DNA of 64,000 nucleotides. It comes from Henckelia pumila. Its lineage: Eukaryota > Streptophyta > Magnoliopsida > Lamiales > Gesneriaceae. Position 1 is the first letter of the stretch. Every line of letters starts with the position of its first letter. The notes under the pieces are model-generated. The model searched no databases, was not told where the DNA came from, and saw only the letters and a list, made by a program, of their open reading frames with translations. Positions 36,498 to 47,800 of the stretch are shown in pieces. The DNA lies in assembly GCF_033568475.1 (NCBI RefSeq), contig NC_133120.1:90972151-91036150 (forward strand), in the 5' to 3' direction. Both the position numbers and the translations under genes were made by a program.

Positions 36498-38434
36498 TGG
36501 ATCGCTTTATAATCCAACTTTATATCATTCATATCGCTTTGAATTTTGTCTCTCTCTAATTTTGATATTATTATTAATATTATTGATCTTAAAATTTCAA
36601 GATCATCACCAGTTTTAAAATTTTAAAATTATTATTATTTATTCATTTAATACGATTTTTTAGTATTCCTTTTATCAATATTATTAGGTTTTGTCGCCCT
36701 TACATAAAGCTGAATCATATTCGTTGCAAGGCAAATTTAATTGCTTATTATTTTTTTTATTTACTTCTCCCTCATCTTTTGTATGAGAACGTGACAATTT
36801 TCTTTTTTGGCTAATAAATGTGGACCCCGTCTTGCGATAAAATCAGAACAATAACTTTACAATAACGGAAGCATGTACAATTCTTGACTTTCCAGTACAT
36901 GTACTAAGTATGATATGTACAATCGATCATTTACGAGCCAATATAAACTCACATTTTCGGACTGATGTCACGTTGTTTAGTAGACTAACAATTCGGTACA
37001 TATACCATTTTCCAGGCTCATTTCATCCAATCTTTCATTCATTCAGTTATTCAATCATTCATTTAGTTAGTAGCCAATAACCAATTGGTAACTAGACATG
37101 AACCAACAACAGATCAAATATGAAATATGTCCGTCAATATGATCAATAAGACGACAAATGCTCGAGATGATGCAATATATGAATAAACTATATTTTATAA
37201 AACTTTACAGTAAATTCCAGGCCTAATGCCAAATAATAATATCGAAAGAATCGGTAATTAAGCTCACCTCAATAACTTATTTTACACTGGTTAGGATTGG
37301 AAGTGGATGTTGGAACCTTTTAAACTCATTTTTTTTGGCAAGACTTGTAACGGAAATCTTGATTAAAACTTTAAAAATTTATAACAATTATGAATTAACA
37401 CGCAAAGTTCAAAAATCAGCAAACTTTCTTAAAATGCTTAAAAATAGTGTAGAAGTGATTGGAATTCGAAAGAATTGCCAATGAAGTGGCGCGTGGTCCA
37501 AAAAAATTTTGGAACCTCTTCTTGGCCAGCCCTACAACTTTTCTTCAGAAAAGTTTATAAAATCCCAAGCCGATCGTGCCCAGATTTCGAAAAACAAAGA
37601 TGGTGATCAAGCTTATTTTAGCCATCTAAAAACATTACTTCCGATAACATTTAGGATGATCGGTCGACATGTTTTTGAATTAGAAAATATTATGAACAAT
37701 TTTTGTTTTGTGACCGAAGCAAAATTTGTTCAATAAGAAGAATAAAAACAAGACATAAATAGCTACCTAAAATATGATTTTTTGGAAATTTCCAGCAGTT
37801 TCTCCGTGATTTTGATCGATTTCTGAAATTTTGGTTGATGATCATGATAGGTTGAGCTAGCATAGATCATGTATTCGAAGTCGGTTCGAAAAAAGAACGA
37901 AGTTTGGATTTTATATGATTTTTGGAGCCTATTTCGAAAATGGGGTTTTGGATTTTCTTCACCAAAATGTTTCTTGGTGAAATAGGGTGATTGTGTAGAA
38001 ATTTGGAGATTTTTGGATAAAATTTTGTATTTTACTTTGAATTTATTGTCTCCACACTTAATTTTCATCTACTTCTCTCTTACTCTTTCTAAAAAATGTC
38101 AAGTTCAAATAGATAATAATAAAAAAAAAATAAAAAATGACATATATTTATTAATTTATTTATTCTCACTTAATATTTATTTATTTTATTTTGGATTATT
38201 TAGAAGCATATTTCATGTATTTTAGGCTTCTTTTACTCAATATATAGTGCAATAAAATTCATTTCATTTAATTAAGTTATTGATTATCATTTTTAAATAG
38301 AGTAAAATGAAGTTTAAATTTTTAACTAAGCACCATCATTTTAGGAGTGTTACGATAAATGTTGTTATAGACGATTTGCATCGTTTTTATAAAGTTAAAA
38401 ACTTTAATAATGTAAACCACGCCCTTAAATCTTT

Positions 38435-38450
38435 ATATTCAAATATAATT
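38435..38450 (+). repeat. SINE target-site duplication, left copy
   Basis: atattcaaatataatt, identical to 38700-38715. Confidence 0.9.
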
Positions 38451-38699
38451 GCCCACAGGGGCATAGCCGAGTTGGTAAGGCCTGAGGTGACATGGGAAGA
38501 AATTCCCCAGCGTTGCGGTCGTGTGGAGCATATTTCTCATTGAAATATTGGGGGTATGCTCTGGGGGTTGGACAATATTGTTCCCTCCCTCAGGTCTCTG
38601 CCTACTTGTGCACATCCCTCGATTTAACCCCCGAATGAGCCAATGGGCCTCTCACTCATATGAGATGGGGTCCCCTTCGGGATCAACCGTTTTTAAAAA
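38451..38699 (+). mobile_element. tRNA-derived SINE with perfect 16-bp target-site duplication
   Basis: The body starts gcccacaggggcatagccga, with an A-box-like tagccgagttgg, and ends in a short T/A tail after gggatcaaccg. Its B box is degenerate. Identical 16-bp repeats flank it (38435-38450 and 38700-38715). Its head resembles the SINE at 24.5 kb (ggggcaYagc...tggYaaaggcct). It lies only 160 bp upstream of the CCT4 start codon. Confidence 0.9.
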
Positions 38700-38715
38700 A
38701 TATTCAAATATAATT
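38700..38715 (+). repeat. SINE target-site duplication, right copy
   Basis: atattcaaatataatt, identical to 38435-38450. Confidence 0.9.
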
Positions 38716-38802
38716 TTTTTTAGTATTTATATATCACTTTTCACATTTATTGGTTAGAAAATCCCCAATAGTAAAATTCGTGTAAACGTTCTAAAAAACA
38801 AA

Positions 38803-38824
38803 TCTCTCTCCCTCTCTAGGGTTT
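38803..38824 (+). promoter_or_regulatory. CT-rich tract and telo-box in the CCT4 leader
   Basis: ctctctccctctc runs straight into tagggttt (38817-38824), the reverse of the AAACCCTA telo-box. This lies about 40 bp upstream of the ATG. Telo-boxes near the start site mark genes of the protein-synthesis and proliferation programme in plants, which suits a chaperonin subunit. Confidence 0.65.
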
Positions 38825-38860
38825 TACACTTCACTGTTCGCACTTCGGATCCAGCCAAAA

Positions 38861-40456
38861 ATGGCGGCACCCGCGGTATCGAAGCCGAAGACGGAGACAT
38901 TCATGGACAACAAGCGGAAAGATGACATCCGTATGGCCAACATCGCGGCCGCTCAGTCCGTTGCTAACGCCGTTCGCACCAGCCTCGGTCCCAAAGGCAT
39001 GGATAAGATGATTTCCACTTCCTCCGGCGAAGTCATCATCACCAATGACGGCGCCACCATCCTCAACAAGATGGAAGTCCTCCAACCCGCCGCAAAGTTC
39101 CTCGTCGAGCTGTCCAAGTCTCAGGATGTCGTCGCCGGTGATGGAACCACTACAGTCGTTGTTATCGCTGGTTCTCTACTCAAATCCGCACTCTCCCTTC
39201 TCACCTCCGGCATTCACCCCACTGTCATATCCGACGCCCTAAACAAGGCTTCGATTAAAGCTGTCGAGATTTTGTCTGCAATGGCTGTGCCTGTTGAGTT
39301 AACAGACCGTGATTCATTGATAAAATCTGCATCCACATCATTAAATTCAAAGGTGGTTTCACAATATTCCACACTATTAGCCCCTTTAGCTGTTGATGCC
39401 GTGCTTTCTGTGGTGGATTCTGAGAATCCGGATCTGGTTGACCTAAGAGATATAAAGATTGTGAAGAAACTTGGGGGTACTGTTGATGACACGGTGTTGG
39501 TGAAAGGTTTGGTTTTTGATAAGAAGGTTAGTCACGCTGCTGGTGGATTGACGAGGGTGGAGAATGCAAAGATTGGGGTGATACAGTTTCAGATTTCTCC
39601 CCCCAAAACTGATATTGAGCAGAGCATTGTGGTGTCTGACTACACACAAATGGATCGGATTTTGAAGGAGGAGAGAAACTATATCTTAAGCATGATAAAG
39701 AAAATTAAAGCCACCGGCTGCAACGTATTATTGATTCAGAAGAGTATTTTGAGGGATGCGGTTACAGACTTGTCATTGCATTATTTGGCAAAGGCAAAGA
39801 TTTTGGTGCTCAAGGATGTGGAGAGGGATGAGATAGAGTTCATTACCAAGACACTGAATTGCTTGCCTATTTCCAACATCGAGCATTTTCGTGCTGAGAA
39901 GTTGGGGTTTGCTGATTTGGTTGAGGAGGTATCATTGGGAGATGGTGGGAAGCTGGTGAAGATCACAGGGATTAAGGAAATGGGGAGGACTAGAAGTGTT
40001 CTGGTTCGGGGATCGAATCAATTGGTGATTGATGAGGCTGAGAGAAGTTTGCATGATGCTTTGTGTGTGGTGAGGTGTTTGGTGAACAAAAAGTTTTTGA
40101 TTGCTGGAGGTGGAGCTCCTGAGATCGAGCTATCAAGGCAATTGGGTGCATGGGCGAAGGTGCTACACGGAATGGAAGGGTACTGCGTGAAAGCTTTCGC
40201 TGAAGCTCTTGAGGTTATCCCATACACTTTGGCTGAGAATGCAGGGTTAAACCCAATTGCTATTGTGACCGAGCTGAGGAATAGGCATGCACAGGGTGAG
40301 ATAAACGCAGGTATCAATGTGAGGAAGGGCCAGATCACTAATATTTTGGAGGAGAATGTGGTGCAGCCTCTCTTGGTGAGCACAAGTGCGATTACATTGG
40401 CCGCGGAGTGTGTTCGAATGATTCTGAAGATTGATGACATAGTTACTGTGAGGTAG
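38861..40456 (+). CDS. CCT4: T-complex protein 1 subunit delta (CCT4), intronless
   Basis: A single uninterrupted frame of 531 residues starts [20 protein letters not shown]. The group II chaperonin signatures are intact: [12 protein letters not shown] (~40-51), [11 protein letters not shown] (~58-68), [14 protein letters not shown] (~88-101, the ATP-binding and hydrolysis Asp) and [13 protein letters not shown] in the C-terminal equatorial domain. The apical and intermediate segments match the delta subunit ([36 protein letters not shown]). CCT4 is one of eight subunits in each ring of the cytosolic TRiC/CCT chaperonin, which folds actin, tubulin and other proteins. Delta subunits are of this length. 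From memory, plant CCT4 is also intronless. The leader carries a telo-box and CT tract, and a SINE sits just upstream. Confidence 0.98.
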   Translation: MAAPAVSKPKTETFMDNKRKDDIRMANIAAAQSVANAVRTSLGPKGMDKMISTSSGEVIITNDGATILNKMEVLQPAAKFLVELSKSQDVVAGDGTTTVVVIAGSLLKSALSLLTSGIHPTVISDALNKASIKAVEILSAMAVPVELTDRDSLIKSASTSLNSKVVSQYSTLLAPLAVDAVLSVVDSENPDLVDLRDIKIVKKLGGTVDDTVLVKGLVFDKKVSHAAGGLTRVENAKIGVIQFQISPPKTDIEQSIVVSDYTQMDRILKEERNYILSMIKKIKATGCNVLLIQKSILRDAVTDLSLHYLAKAKILVLKDVERDEIEFITKTLNCLPISNIEHFRAEKLGFADLVEEVSLGDGGKLVKITGIKEMGRTRSVLVRGSNQLVIDEAERSLHDALCVVRCLVNKKFLIAGGGAPEIELSRQLGAWAKVLHGMEGYCVKAFAEALEVIPYTLAENAGLNPIAIVTELRNRHAQGEINAGINVRKGQITNILEENVVQPLLVSTSAITLAAECVRMILKIDDIVTVR

Positions 40457-41113
40457 AGTTGATTGGTGCCTCAAAATGTTTTGGTCATTGAGAAAACTGC
40501 TTTTTATGATACTATTGTTACATTTATGTGTGCTTTTCTTTCAGTTTAATGTATGTTGGGTTGTTTTGAATTAAAACTGTCCTTTTTTCTTTTCTCAGTG
40601 ATTGGTATCTTGATCTTTTGTTTATTCAGAATTGTTATTACTTAATCAACACGCATTGTCTCTATGAAGTTCACAGGTAAACTGTGATCACTTATCTAAA
40701 AAGAACTTTTTGCCCTTGTGATGACTGCACGTCCTCTACAATCTTTCTTTATCTAAATCAACTGGACAAACAGATAAATTCCTCGTGCTTGTCCTTGACC
40801 CAAACTATGAAAAGTTTTAGAATCGAAAATTCAAATCCGAGCTTGGATGCTACTTCACAAAACTGCAGCATTCATTTCATTTGAAGTTTGTAATTGTGCA
40901 GCTCGTTTTCATTGCTGTGGCCTTTTTTATTTGTTTTATAGGCCAGAAAACGGGTAATGTTTCTGAAGTGCAGAAAATTCTAACATTCCATTTAAGATAC
41001 ACATGTTAAGATATTTGATGATAAGGTTTTCTGAGAACAATTGGATTTATGTTCCATGAAATTGGATTGTAGCTTTTGAGCAAATCACCATGTGTTGACT
41101 TGGCTTAAGAATG
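40457..41113. other. Spacer between convergent CCT4 and WAT1 genes
   Basis: This is 3' UTR and intergenic sequence with T-rich polyadenylation context just after each stop codon. No gene is supported. Confidence 0.55.
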
Positions 41114-43553
41114 TTATGGAATATCAGCTTCACCATGGCACTCTTGGCCTTTGTTGTTGCTCCGTAGCAGATGTTTTGTCAATGTTTCATCATTGTGTTG
41201 GATTTGAATCTTTGTCTCTGCAGATGCTTTACCCCATAAGACTAGATAGAGGCCAATCATAATGAGGACAGCTCCAACCACCCTGCAGATTGGAAAATTT
41301 ATTTAGTTTGGGAAAAATTTTGTCTGGATGAACTTCAACTTGTTTCAAGTTCGTTCGTTGATTATATGCATACAATATTTTTCATCCAATGTCTTAACAT
41401 ACCCTCCAGAGTATAATTGGTCGCCAAGAATTACAAATGCCATGCCAGCGACTAAAACTGTTTGAACTGGCTGGAAACTGGCAACAAAAACTGGGCCTCC
41501 TTTCTGAATACACCAGGTCTGTAAAGATATTACAATACCTGAAGATATAACTCCCTGCAATCCATTTACAGTAGAAGAATGATGCTAATAGTTCACTAAC
41601 ATTAGTATTCAAACAAGAAGTGTGTAGGTAGTATTACTGCATATAGGATAGTGAAAATTTCTTCACTGGATTGGATTTGCCAATGCTTCGGATCCCTTTC
41701 TACAAAAGCTGCTATGAATAGAAACTGGATTAATCCGAAGAAGAACGTGAATGTTGTGAGCGAGAGCTTTGCTGGGTACTTCTTGACAATAGGAGCCTGC
41801 ATGTTTAATGTTTGGAGTTTCATGTTAGTACTTTTGTTGTCATAAAAATTATTTCTTGGAACTGCCATAGCTCCACTGATAACTAGGTGTTTGATTTGCT
41901 ACAAATCTACAATTATCAGACTTTCATCGGAAATGATAACTTATCCCTTTCTTCCATCATCATCACTGAAAATTAAATGGCCTGTGAATACATCTGGATG
42001 TATGCAGTTAATCTGCTATTCCTTATAACATAACTATGATAATCAAGTAATTTTGCAGTCAAGTATGTTGCAGACTGCAGAACGCAGACATAATGTAATC
42101 CTCCACATGGTTAAATAACATGGTTCTTTTAGTTATACTTTTTCATGATACAAGAGATGGGTGGTGAAGTGAATATAGTTGTCACGGCTCAATTACATGC
42201 TACAACCTTGTGATCTCTCTTCAGGTATGATGAGTGCTAGGGTCTCCAAACAATGACCAACGAATTGCATCTTGTGCATCGTTTGGGCATCTAAAGACTT
42301 ACATTTAACCGTGTGTTTTGTACATTCTATAACACGAATTAGAATTGTATGGTGGTACCATAGTTTTTAGCATACCTGGAGGACCATCCATCCAGCCCAG
42401 GACAAGCAGTGACCTAGAAGAAATACACAACCCCATGTCCAGCTCTGTACTCTTTTGGAAGAAAATAACGTGCCTTCTTCCAAGACATTACCCCCGGCTG
42501 TTTCTGATGGTTGATCTAAAATAGGAGGGCCTTTATACATAGTGATTATAAATGCACCTCCTACACTAGCGACTGTTCCGAGAATCTTTGCTAGTCCATC
42601 AATTCTCGTGATGTTAACGTTCTCTTGCCTGAAAATTGCAAATTCTTTTAATTGTCTTTTACGTACCTTGACCTTCTCTTAAACAAGCAATATGTACCTG
42701 AGAAGTGCTGCCAAAATGAAAGTAATGGCCGGTACCAAGTTCTGCATTGCCGATGCAAATGTTGGTGTTGCATAATATATCCCTAGTATGTAAAATCCCT
42801 GGTTTGCAGTGATTCTGTGAAGCGAAATTCATAGCCGGCTAAAGAATTTTGAGTTACAACAACAAAATAAACAAAAAAAAAAAAAATACTTGAATGATGT
42901 TCATGCAGCTACGTTTTTAGTTTAGTGGTCCACGCCGCCAGCCCAGCGGTGGAGCTGTCCATATTTTGGGACATATGCTTGACTTTGAATCAAGTCTGAT
43001 ATCTGAATGGGAAATGATTAAGAAAATGGCAGTGCTCATCTACCCTCCAATCGACCTGTTTAACCAGACTGATAATATTTTGCGGTATATGTAATCCTAT
43101 CGACTTATAGTTATAGGCACAACACTGGAGATGGAAAGTGTAATACATAGCCAATATAGGAGATATGACGACAGTTAGAAAAGAGATTGGATAGCCTTGA
43201 GTTCGACTTACCCTACCAATGCCAGAAGGAAGAATTGAACCAGTAATGAGATTGTAAGAGGTGGCCTTTCTTTCCTGCAATTTTTTTTGAAAAAAATGAT
43301 AAATATAGCAAATATTAGTACTAGTATATTCCACAATATGTGTGTGTGTGTGAACTCACTTTTCCAAGAAATAGGCAAAAGGTCCCAACAATATCAGTGC
43401 AATAATGTTTCTGTATACAGGGTACACAACTTTGCTGATACCGATATTTAGTGCAATTCTTGAGACAATATGGAATCCTGCAAAGCAAAGCTGCAAGATG
43501 AGCACTGAAATAACAAGTTTCATTTTCTCGGACGCAACTTTTCCTCCACACAT
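41114..43553 (-). CDS. WAT1-related (EamA/MtN21-type) membrane transporter (7 exons)
   Basis: Minus-strand exons 43553-43360, 43274-43212, 42814-42698, 42628-42376, 41796-41638, 41554-41403 and 41282-41114 join in frame to 368 residues. Two EamA repeats with about ten hydrophobic segments are visible. The first begins MKLVISVLILQLCFAGFHI and includes VYRNIIALILLGPFAYFLEK. The typical WAT1 segments NQGFYILGIYYATPTFASAM and QNLVPAITFILAALLR follow. The second repeat includes GCVFLLGHCLSWAGWMVLQ, GVISSGIVISLQTWCIQKGG and PVFVASFQPVQTVLVAGMAF. The C-terminal tail is polar. Relatives export auxin or amino acids across tonoplast or plasma membrane; this one's substrate is unknown. The short second exon (63 nt) and seven-exon layout are usual for the family. 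Intron 2 may hold a decayed tRNA-like sequence. Confidence 0.93.
42909..42997 (+). mobile_element. Possible tRNA-like/SINE head remnant in WAT1 intron 2
   Basis: A perfect A-box match tagtttagtgg (42918-42928) is followed 60 bp later by aatcaagtc (42988-42996), one base off the B-box consensus. The GC-rich hairpin between them (ccacgccgc...gcggtgg) stands out from the AT-rich intron. No duplication of the flanks is seen, so this is tentative. Confidence 0.3.
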
Positions 43554-44849
43554 TTCTTCGATTTGGGTTTTTAGTTATGAAGTGTTCCGAATGTATGACA
43601 TGATAGAATTGTTTATATACATGTAAACATATTAACGAGACAATTTTATTTATTCGTATTATTGGAGCAAGCATATGCAAACCAATAATTCAATTCCATT
43701 ATTATTTACCACAATGCATTGTTTGAACTATATATTATTTGTTTCGTACAATAAATTTAGTTTATTTATTTTTAGTTGAAATCGTTTCTTAAAGCTTCTT
43801 CATCTTGAATGTAATCTCGTATCCACCAAGGTGTAGATTTAAATGTCACATGATTGCAGGTTGACTAAAAGTTGAACATTGTTAGGGGGACAAAGCACAG
43901 GTGGTCCATGTTAGGCAGTGGTTAAGTGAAGTGACGAATTTTTATTTTAATTGTTTTGGAACCATTACTATTTCGATGATTGGAAACCAAATCTGTCCAG
44001 CAAAGGGAGTCAGAAGTGCATGCATGTCACATGTAAATGCAATGACAGCCAATGTAGCACTTCCGACTCTTGTTCGAGTGTGATCGAGTCTAGACACAAA
44101 ATATACATGGGTTTACAGATGGAAATGTTGATGGAGACGTCATCAGAATTGTACTTGTACACAAAATCTCATTTACTTTACATGCTAATCATATTCATTG
44201 GTATTGTAGTGTGTGATGTCCTTGAAGTAAAGCGGCTAATCATATTCATTGGTATGGCCTTCTGTACGACACAGGTAATTTATACACTGCCATGGCCCAT
44301 TGGAGCGATTATGTGTTGTGTACCTTGTGGCGAAGGTTATCACACAAGACACAGTGCCGAGAAGGGGATGATAGCGGCTAGGAAAATTTCAATCTTAGTT
44401 CACTATTTTTTTTTTTCAATTTTAGAAGACGTCTCTAATGAAGAGCGTCGTCGCATTAGCATGCACTAAAAAAGATTAGAACTGTAAAAACTGAAATGAT
44501 ATCGGACTAAGATTGGAATTTGACACATGATACATGTTATGCGCTAGTGTGGAGCTGATGAACGAACCCTTCTACGCGTATTCTGTTCCGCCCCTGTGTC
44601 ATTGATCGTGTATGTTTATTGTTACACATTTTATTGTTGTAGTGATACTGATACATGACTATTGTGGACTACTTAACCCCTCAGTCAAGGCTAGCTGGCG
44701 TATAGGTCTCATTTATGTGAATACGCTAACGAAATGCATTCTCCCACTAAGCATAATTTGACCTGATGAAGAATTAATGGCAAAGTTTGCAGAAACTTAG
44801 AAGATGGAAGACAAGAATAGAACGATTTAAAAAAATAAGAAATGTAAAC
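43554..44849. other. WAT1 promoter region and GT61 3' flank
   Basis: No gene is supported. A 21-bp direct repeat gctaatcatattcattggta+t lies at 44184-44204 and 44235-44255. An open frame over 43951-44469 has no recognisable domain and I rejected it. The GT61 3' UTR probably covers the last 100-200 bp. Confidence 0.5.
44184..44255 (+). repeat. 21-bp direct repeat, period 51 bp
   Basis: The word gctaatcatattcattggta followed by t occurs at 44184-44204 and again, identical, at 44235-44255. Confidence 0.85.
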
Positions 44850-47800
44850 TTAGTGACGCAAAAGCTTTAAAGCCTTGGCAAGCGTGCCTCTAAATCTATG
44901 TACATCAATAGTCACATTCTGATTATCCAAGTAAACAGTTTTAAGCGATTCCCAACCATTTCTATGGAAAGAAAAAGGATCCCTCAAAACAGGGTGATCC
45001 TTTGCATATTTTTCGCTCAAAGAGCTCTCTTCAGCTCGTATCTTATAATCCAAATACTTGATATTCATATCAGCAGAAGGGCTTCCGAAATCGAGCTTCG
45101 CAAATCCGTCGATACCCCCCAAGGGAACTATCTGAATCAACACTGCATTATCCGGCAAGAAAACCATGTTAGTTAGCCCCGCCCCATGGATCCCCACCAG
45201 CACATCGCAAGAATTCACGACTTGTGCGAATCTTGACATGTTGCTAGACGAAGTTGCCTCTGCTAAGACCACCTCAAATCCTAGTTTTCGTGCCAAACTT
45301 GAAACTTCACCTTCGTTTGTTAGGATTCGTGTTCTTTTCCTCGTTATGATCATCAACCGAGGCCTTGTCCCGTCTCTAGCCTTTAACCTGATCGCGCTTT
45401 TCCTCTCCAGGGAGAAAGTTCTTCGTAGGAGTCGCCTGAAATTCTCCATTGAGGGCTCATTAGACTGCTTCAGAACCGGCTTGATTATGAGCTCTTGGTT
45501 GTATATGAGACCTGCAACAAGTTTATCATAGCAATGAACTTCTTTTTCTGTGTCTATAGCGACTATTTCATGCATCGTTAGTTTGTTGAGCAATCCTTGG
45601 AACTTTGCCACCCAAAACGACTTGTGATCGCTTGCTAGAAAATGAACTTCCCTCTTGAAACGGTACGAGGTTGAGTATAATGGAGTTATCAAATCCGCGA
45701 AATCGTGAAAATAGTTCCCAGAAAAACCCCCTAACGAGAAAATTATGGCGGGATGGGTGTGGTTTTGTGTACATGTCGGGATGTCTCCGTCCCGGTCCCC
45801 GTCCCCGTCCGATACCCGTTTTACAGTCCAATGTTTCACGTATGGATTGCCTTTTCTGGGATAAGGTTGCATGGTCCAAGAATTCGTTGGATTTGGTGTG
45901 TTGGAAGGAGGTGTTACCAAATATATTGTGGTGGAATTGGGCTGAACTCTAATGTCCCCTTCCATCTCACAATAATCAGCCATTGTCTCTTGTACTCTGC
46001 ATATAGGTTCCACTTTCTTTGTTTCTATATCTGCAAAATCAAGAGGCCATGGTTAATTATTAGTCCGAATTATATGTCATTTGCTTTCACGTATGTGACG
46101 AGAAAAGGTATCTGTCCATTTTGCATCTACAAAAGTAAATTCACAAGGAAAAATTAAATTTTTTTTTCTCAATCCAATCTTTGGTTTAGTTGTTTGAGAT
46201 TTCAAAGTTTTGTTTTGCTACACTTATTTTCAATTTTCGACTATTTTGTTTCAATTATAGGGTTTAGATATGATCATGATGTCTGTATTGCCCGACATTA
46301 TTCACATCAGCTATTTAACCAAAACATAAACTAAAATTGAACAAGTTGGTGGAAAAGATAAATTTCTCACAAATAAATTCATGAGAAAAATGTTCAAGAT
46401 ATTTAAATTATGAAATTTTCAATCTAATTCTATAGATTTATATATTATAAGTTCGCGTTTCATATACAACATATAAGTGAAAAATAATATTGCATGTACT
46501 CAAATATATATCTATATATAATGTTATGAAATGGAAATATAGAGAGCGAATATTTACCTTGTGGACGGGGGATATTCACATTATTAGTGTCGTTAACAAC
46601 GAGCACATTTTCTCCGGTTTCACTAGTAGTCGTAGATATGGGCAAATTTGTATAATTGACAGCTGTTACAAAGATCAAGAATTTGAGATGAGTGGTGGGC
46701 ATATATATCCTCAATTAATTTTCAAGATTTGACTCTTGGATCGTGTCGTCTAAATATTTCCACAGCTTATAAATTATATATTTTTTAGTATGAAATTCTA
46801 AGAATTTTGCGATTTCAAGTTCGTATAATTTATGATTTTTTTTTTAAAAAAATTGAAAATATATGTAAGATATTTTGTACATGCAGCTATTACATTAGAT
46901 CGATCGCTTTTAAGGAATTTATTAGTTAAAGTGAATTGAATCAGTCACGTGTACTCTATATTCCAAGTGAACGAAAATTAGTAAATCTAATTCCTTACAA
47001 TTTAAAACCCCATTCCCTAAATATTGTCCAAAATTCAATTTTAAAATTTTTCCATTGCCGTCCTCTAATAAATTCTCCTAACATATTGACGATTTCCATA
47101 ATATTTTATCTAACTTGTATTTTAATCAATTTATATCCAACCAACTAAACCCCGAGGAAAATTTAAAGATGCTAGGGACTGAGATTAAGAAATCCCTAAG
47201 ATTGCGCTGAGATATAATTATTTCAAATCCATGGATTTTGATTATTATTTTAGTGTTAACAATGAAACATAGAAAAAATTTAAATTCATAATTTAATTAT
47301 TTACACATTACTTAGATGCAGTAAAATGGATTCCAAATCACCACTTTATTGGATGAAATTAAAATTCATCATAACTATCATGAATAATCATACTGACAAA
47401 CATAAAAGAAGTGTATTTGATGTTTATGGTGTTTCTTCTCTAAAAAACAAAATTGCATTTGAAATCCATGGATTTGAAATACTTCAATCCAAGCGCAACC
47501 TAAAAAAATTAGTAGAGATAATTATAGTGATATATTTATTACAAAAAATTGTATATTTAGGGAGTGTTTGCAAAATATTATGTTTTTGTAGAAGTAATTA
47601 AATTTATAAACCATAAAAAAGTTAAGAAAAATCAAAAGTTGGTAGTGTTTGGAAATAAATGTGAAAATTTAAAAATCAAAATGGGTAGTGTTTGATAAAT
47701 AAGTGATTAGAGTGATTTTAACATTGACTTTTTTTTATTATAACTACTTTTGGAGAATCATAATCATCATATGACTAGATTTTGGATTTTAATTAAGTTA

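Larger units (their letters stand above)
33185..38816. other. Repeat-rich spacer between E3 ligase and CCT4
   Basis: This 5.6-kb AT-rich spacer has no credible gene. In order it holds a Tourist-like MITE, a nested pair of MITEs, an AAT microsatellite, an 'actcttgtgagac' MITE, a GCCCA-rich patch with a short direct repeat, and a SINE. Each is listed separately. The open frames here are short and show no known domain. Confidence 0.65.

Noticed and set aside
38451-38699. Possibility that the tRNA-like sequence upstream of CCT4 is a real tRNA gene
   Set aside because: The B box is degenerate, no acceptor stem closes, and the element is 249 bp with a target-site duplication, which is a SINE layout.
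40018-40440. 140-residue antisense open frame within CCT4
   Set aside because: It is a shadow of the real CCT4 frame on the opposite strand.
43951-44469. 172-residue open frame in the WAT1 promoter region
   Set aside because: It has no recognisable domain, includes a non-coding-looking 51-bp-period direct repeat and a homopolymer run, and no splice partners were found.
45166-45531. 121-residue plus-strand open frame within the GT61 catalytic exon
   Set aside because: It is antisense to a clear GT61 catalytic domain and has no family features of its own.
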